Source: Anaerolineales bacterium (GTDB taxonomy: Bacteria; Chloroflexota; Anaerolineae; Anaerolineales; UBA11858). Taken from it: a stretch of DNA of 5,984 bases. Positions 4,558 through 5,984 of this stretch are shown piece after piece. Under the pieces are notes generated by a model. The model was not told the origin of the DNA. It saw only the letters and a list, made by a program, of their open reading frames with translations, and did not search any database. The translations under genes were made by a program, and so were the position numbers. The stretch's first letter is position 1, and each line of letters starts with the position of its first letter. Location: NCBI GenBank assembly GCA_015485245.1, contig WFTY01000005.1, forward strand, positions 1-5,984. Reading direction: 5' to 3'.

Positions 4558-5984
4558 TAATCGTTGTTTTGAATCAGCGTTTCACGAAGCAGCGCCAGGC
4601 CGTATTCATCCTGATAGAAAATGACATAGCCCGCCAGCCGGTCGGCGACGGCGTCGCCGTAGAAATCTCGCCAGGCCTGCATATCACCAGGGTCAACCGC
4701 GGATTCCACCGCGCCTGGCCGGGTGAACTCACGAACGTAATCCATCTCCAGCAACAACACATCCGGCTGCGTGCGGTTGAGATAGTCATACGACGCCAAC
4801 CGCCAGTTCATGCGCACATCGTAATTGGGGCGTGGGGCGACGTAAGCGGTCGGGTCGCGATAAATCACCAGAGATTGAGCACGCAATCCCAACTCGTCCA
4901 GACGCGTCTCCACTTGTCGGAAGAAAGCAATGCTTGGTGAGTTCGCCTCCCGATACAACACCTCGGCGTAGATGCGCGCGTCCTGATGCAGATAAAGCCC
5001 AAACTGAACGGCCAGCAGCACCAGCGCGCCGCCCTGCAACAGGCGCGCCCGCTTGGCGCGCGTCCCGCCCTCCAACGGGTCAAACAGATGCACCCCAGCC
5101 GATCCCAGCGGGATGAAAGCCGGCAGAAAATACAACGGGCGGATGGAAGATGTCCCCACGGTGAACAGATAAGGGAGCAGGTAAGCCAGGATCATCACGT
5201 TCAGCAGCCGGTGCTTCGGCGAGCGCATTCCGCGGTAAAGCCCCAGCGCCATCAACAGCCAGGTAAACCACTCCCCATACAGCGGCCAGACGACCGCGTT
5301 CAACTTCTCGCCGGTCAGGTTCCAATCCGGGTTGCGGGTGTAGTATCCCATGCGCGTCTGCACCCACTGCTGGCGGGCGATGTCCAGGATGTCCTGGCGC
5401 GTCTGCGGGATCAGCAGCAACGGGTTGGAGAGTGCCAGCCCAGCCAGCATCGCTCCCAGGAAGAGCAGCGCGCCCCCAATGCAGCGTCGCCAGGAAAGCG
5501 TCCCGCGCACCACACCCCACACGAGATAGGTCGGGACCGCCAACAAAAAGAACGCGCCGGCGTATTTGACGCTGAACGCCACGCCGCACACCGCCGCGGC
5601 CAGATAAAAATCGCGCCCAAAAGCGAAATTGTCGCGTTGAATGAAGAAAAAGACCAACACAACCAACAGCAGCGCCAGGCTGTCAGGATGCCACCAGAAG
5701 TTGTTTTGCACCACCGCAGGCACAGCGAGCAGGAAAGCAAACAGCACGACGGCCCGCCATCGCGATTTACCGCGCGTTTGCAAACGCGTCATCAATCCGA
5801 TGGCGACGATCATCGGCAACACGCTGACCATCTGCCGCAGGATCGCCATCACGACCTGCGGGTTCTCAGCCCACATCGCTCCGGCGAGGTTCTGGCGCTT
5901 GGTGAGGAGGCCTGGCAGATGATCGGGCGAACCCCGACGCATGTGGTCGCCAAGCGACCGTTGCGCCATGGTGCCATCACCGAC
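4557..5984 (-). CDS. Polytopic membrane glycosyltransferase-like protein, GT39/PMT type (5' partial)
   Basis: The frame is open to the right edge, so the gene probably starts outside the window; an ATG at 5969 would give 470 residues, used for numbering here. Hydrophobic segments lie near 45-62, 72-88, 96-110, 120-136, 138-153, 164-186, 232-245, 256-272, 276-291 and 311-326, followed by a soluble C-terminal domain of about 140 residues. The luminal-style motif NNFWWHPDSLALL (89-101) and the helix VKYAGAFFLLAVP (134-146) are typical of the PMT/ArnT-like family, which moves a sugar from a polyprenyl-phosphate carrier to a protein or glycolipid on the outer face of the membrane. The usual first helix and acidic catalytic loop are not seen, which supports truncation by the window edge. 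It is co-transcribed with the downstream secreted peptidase. Sugar and acceptor cannot be read from sequence. Confidence 0.8.
   Translation of the reverse strand, partial: VGDGTMAQRSLGDHMRRGSPDHLPGLLTKRQNLAGAMWAENPQVVMAILRQMVSVLPMIVAIGLMTRLQTRGKSRWRAVVLFAFLLAVPAVVQNNFWWHPDSLALLLVVLVFFFIQRDNFAFGRDFYLAAAVCGVAFSVKYAGAFFLLAVPTYLVWGVVRGTLSWRRCIGGALLFLGAMLAGLALSNPLLLIPQTRQDILDIARQQWVQTRMGYYTRNPDWNLTGEKLNAVVWPLYGEWFTWLLMALGLYRGMRSPKHRLLNVMILAYLLPYLFTVGTSSIRPLYFLPAFIPLGSAGVHLFDPLEGGTRAKRARLLQGGALVLLAVQFGLYLHQDARIYAEVLYREANSPSIAFFRQVETRLDELGLRAQSLVIYRDPTAYVAPRPNYDVRMNWRLASYDYLNRTQPDVLLLEMDYVREFTRPGAVESAVDPGDMQAWRDFYGDAVADRLAGYVIFYQDEYGLALLRETLIQNND

Noticed and set aside
3917..4940. Two overlapping plus-strand frames spanning the peptidase/glycosyltransferase junction
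   Set aside because: They cross an operon junction with a stop and Shine-Dalgarno sequence on the opposite strand, and show no domain or start signal.
5080..5740. Additional minus-strand frames inside the glycosyltransferase-like gene
   Set aside because: They are out-of-frame readings of a gene whose own frame shows regular membrane helices and family motifs.

Overview
The window looks like part of a GC-rich bacterial chromosome, most likely Chloroflexota (Anaerolineae-like). This is an inference from protein character: an anchored TPR protein with a long Thr/Pro-rich tail, an Anaerolineae-style secreted HExxH peptidase with an InhA-type C-terminal region, and a GT39-like polytopic membrane protein. 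No rRNA, tRNA, CRISPR array, integrase or transposase is visible.

Layout, left to right. (1) Minus strand, 1-1363: a membrane-anchored TPR protein with a Thr/Pro-rich C-terminal tail. Four bases after its stop comes the start of a second membrane protein, of which only the first 37 codons are in the window. (2) 1364-1536: a 173-bp divergent intergenic region. It holds a perfect TATAAT box facing each way and, between them, a perfect 33-bp inverted repeat with 16-bp arms. (3) Plus strand, 1537-2359: a two-gene unit, a small YtxH-like membrane protein followed 10 bp later by an unrecognised two-TM protein with four cysteines and a much lower GC content. (4) 2360-2470: a convergent intergenic region with a 15-bp-stem hairpin and a short U-rich tail, a good terminator candidate for the minus-strand operon. 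(5) Minus strand, 2471-5984: a two-gene operon. A polytopic membrane glycosyltransferase-like protein (5' end outside the window) is followed 13 bp later by a large secreted or anchored zinc metallopeptidase.

Almost everything here is envelope-related: four of the five proteins seen in any detail are membrane-anchored with extracytoplasmic parts or are polytopic, and the peptidase acts outside the membrane. A speculative link is that the GT39-like protein glycosylates Thr/Pro-rich segments such as the peptidase linker or the TPR protein tail. The least explained parts are the nested palindrome between the divergent promoters and the low-GC two-TM protein.
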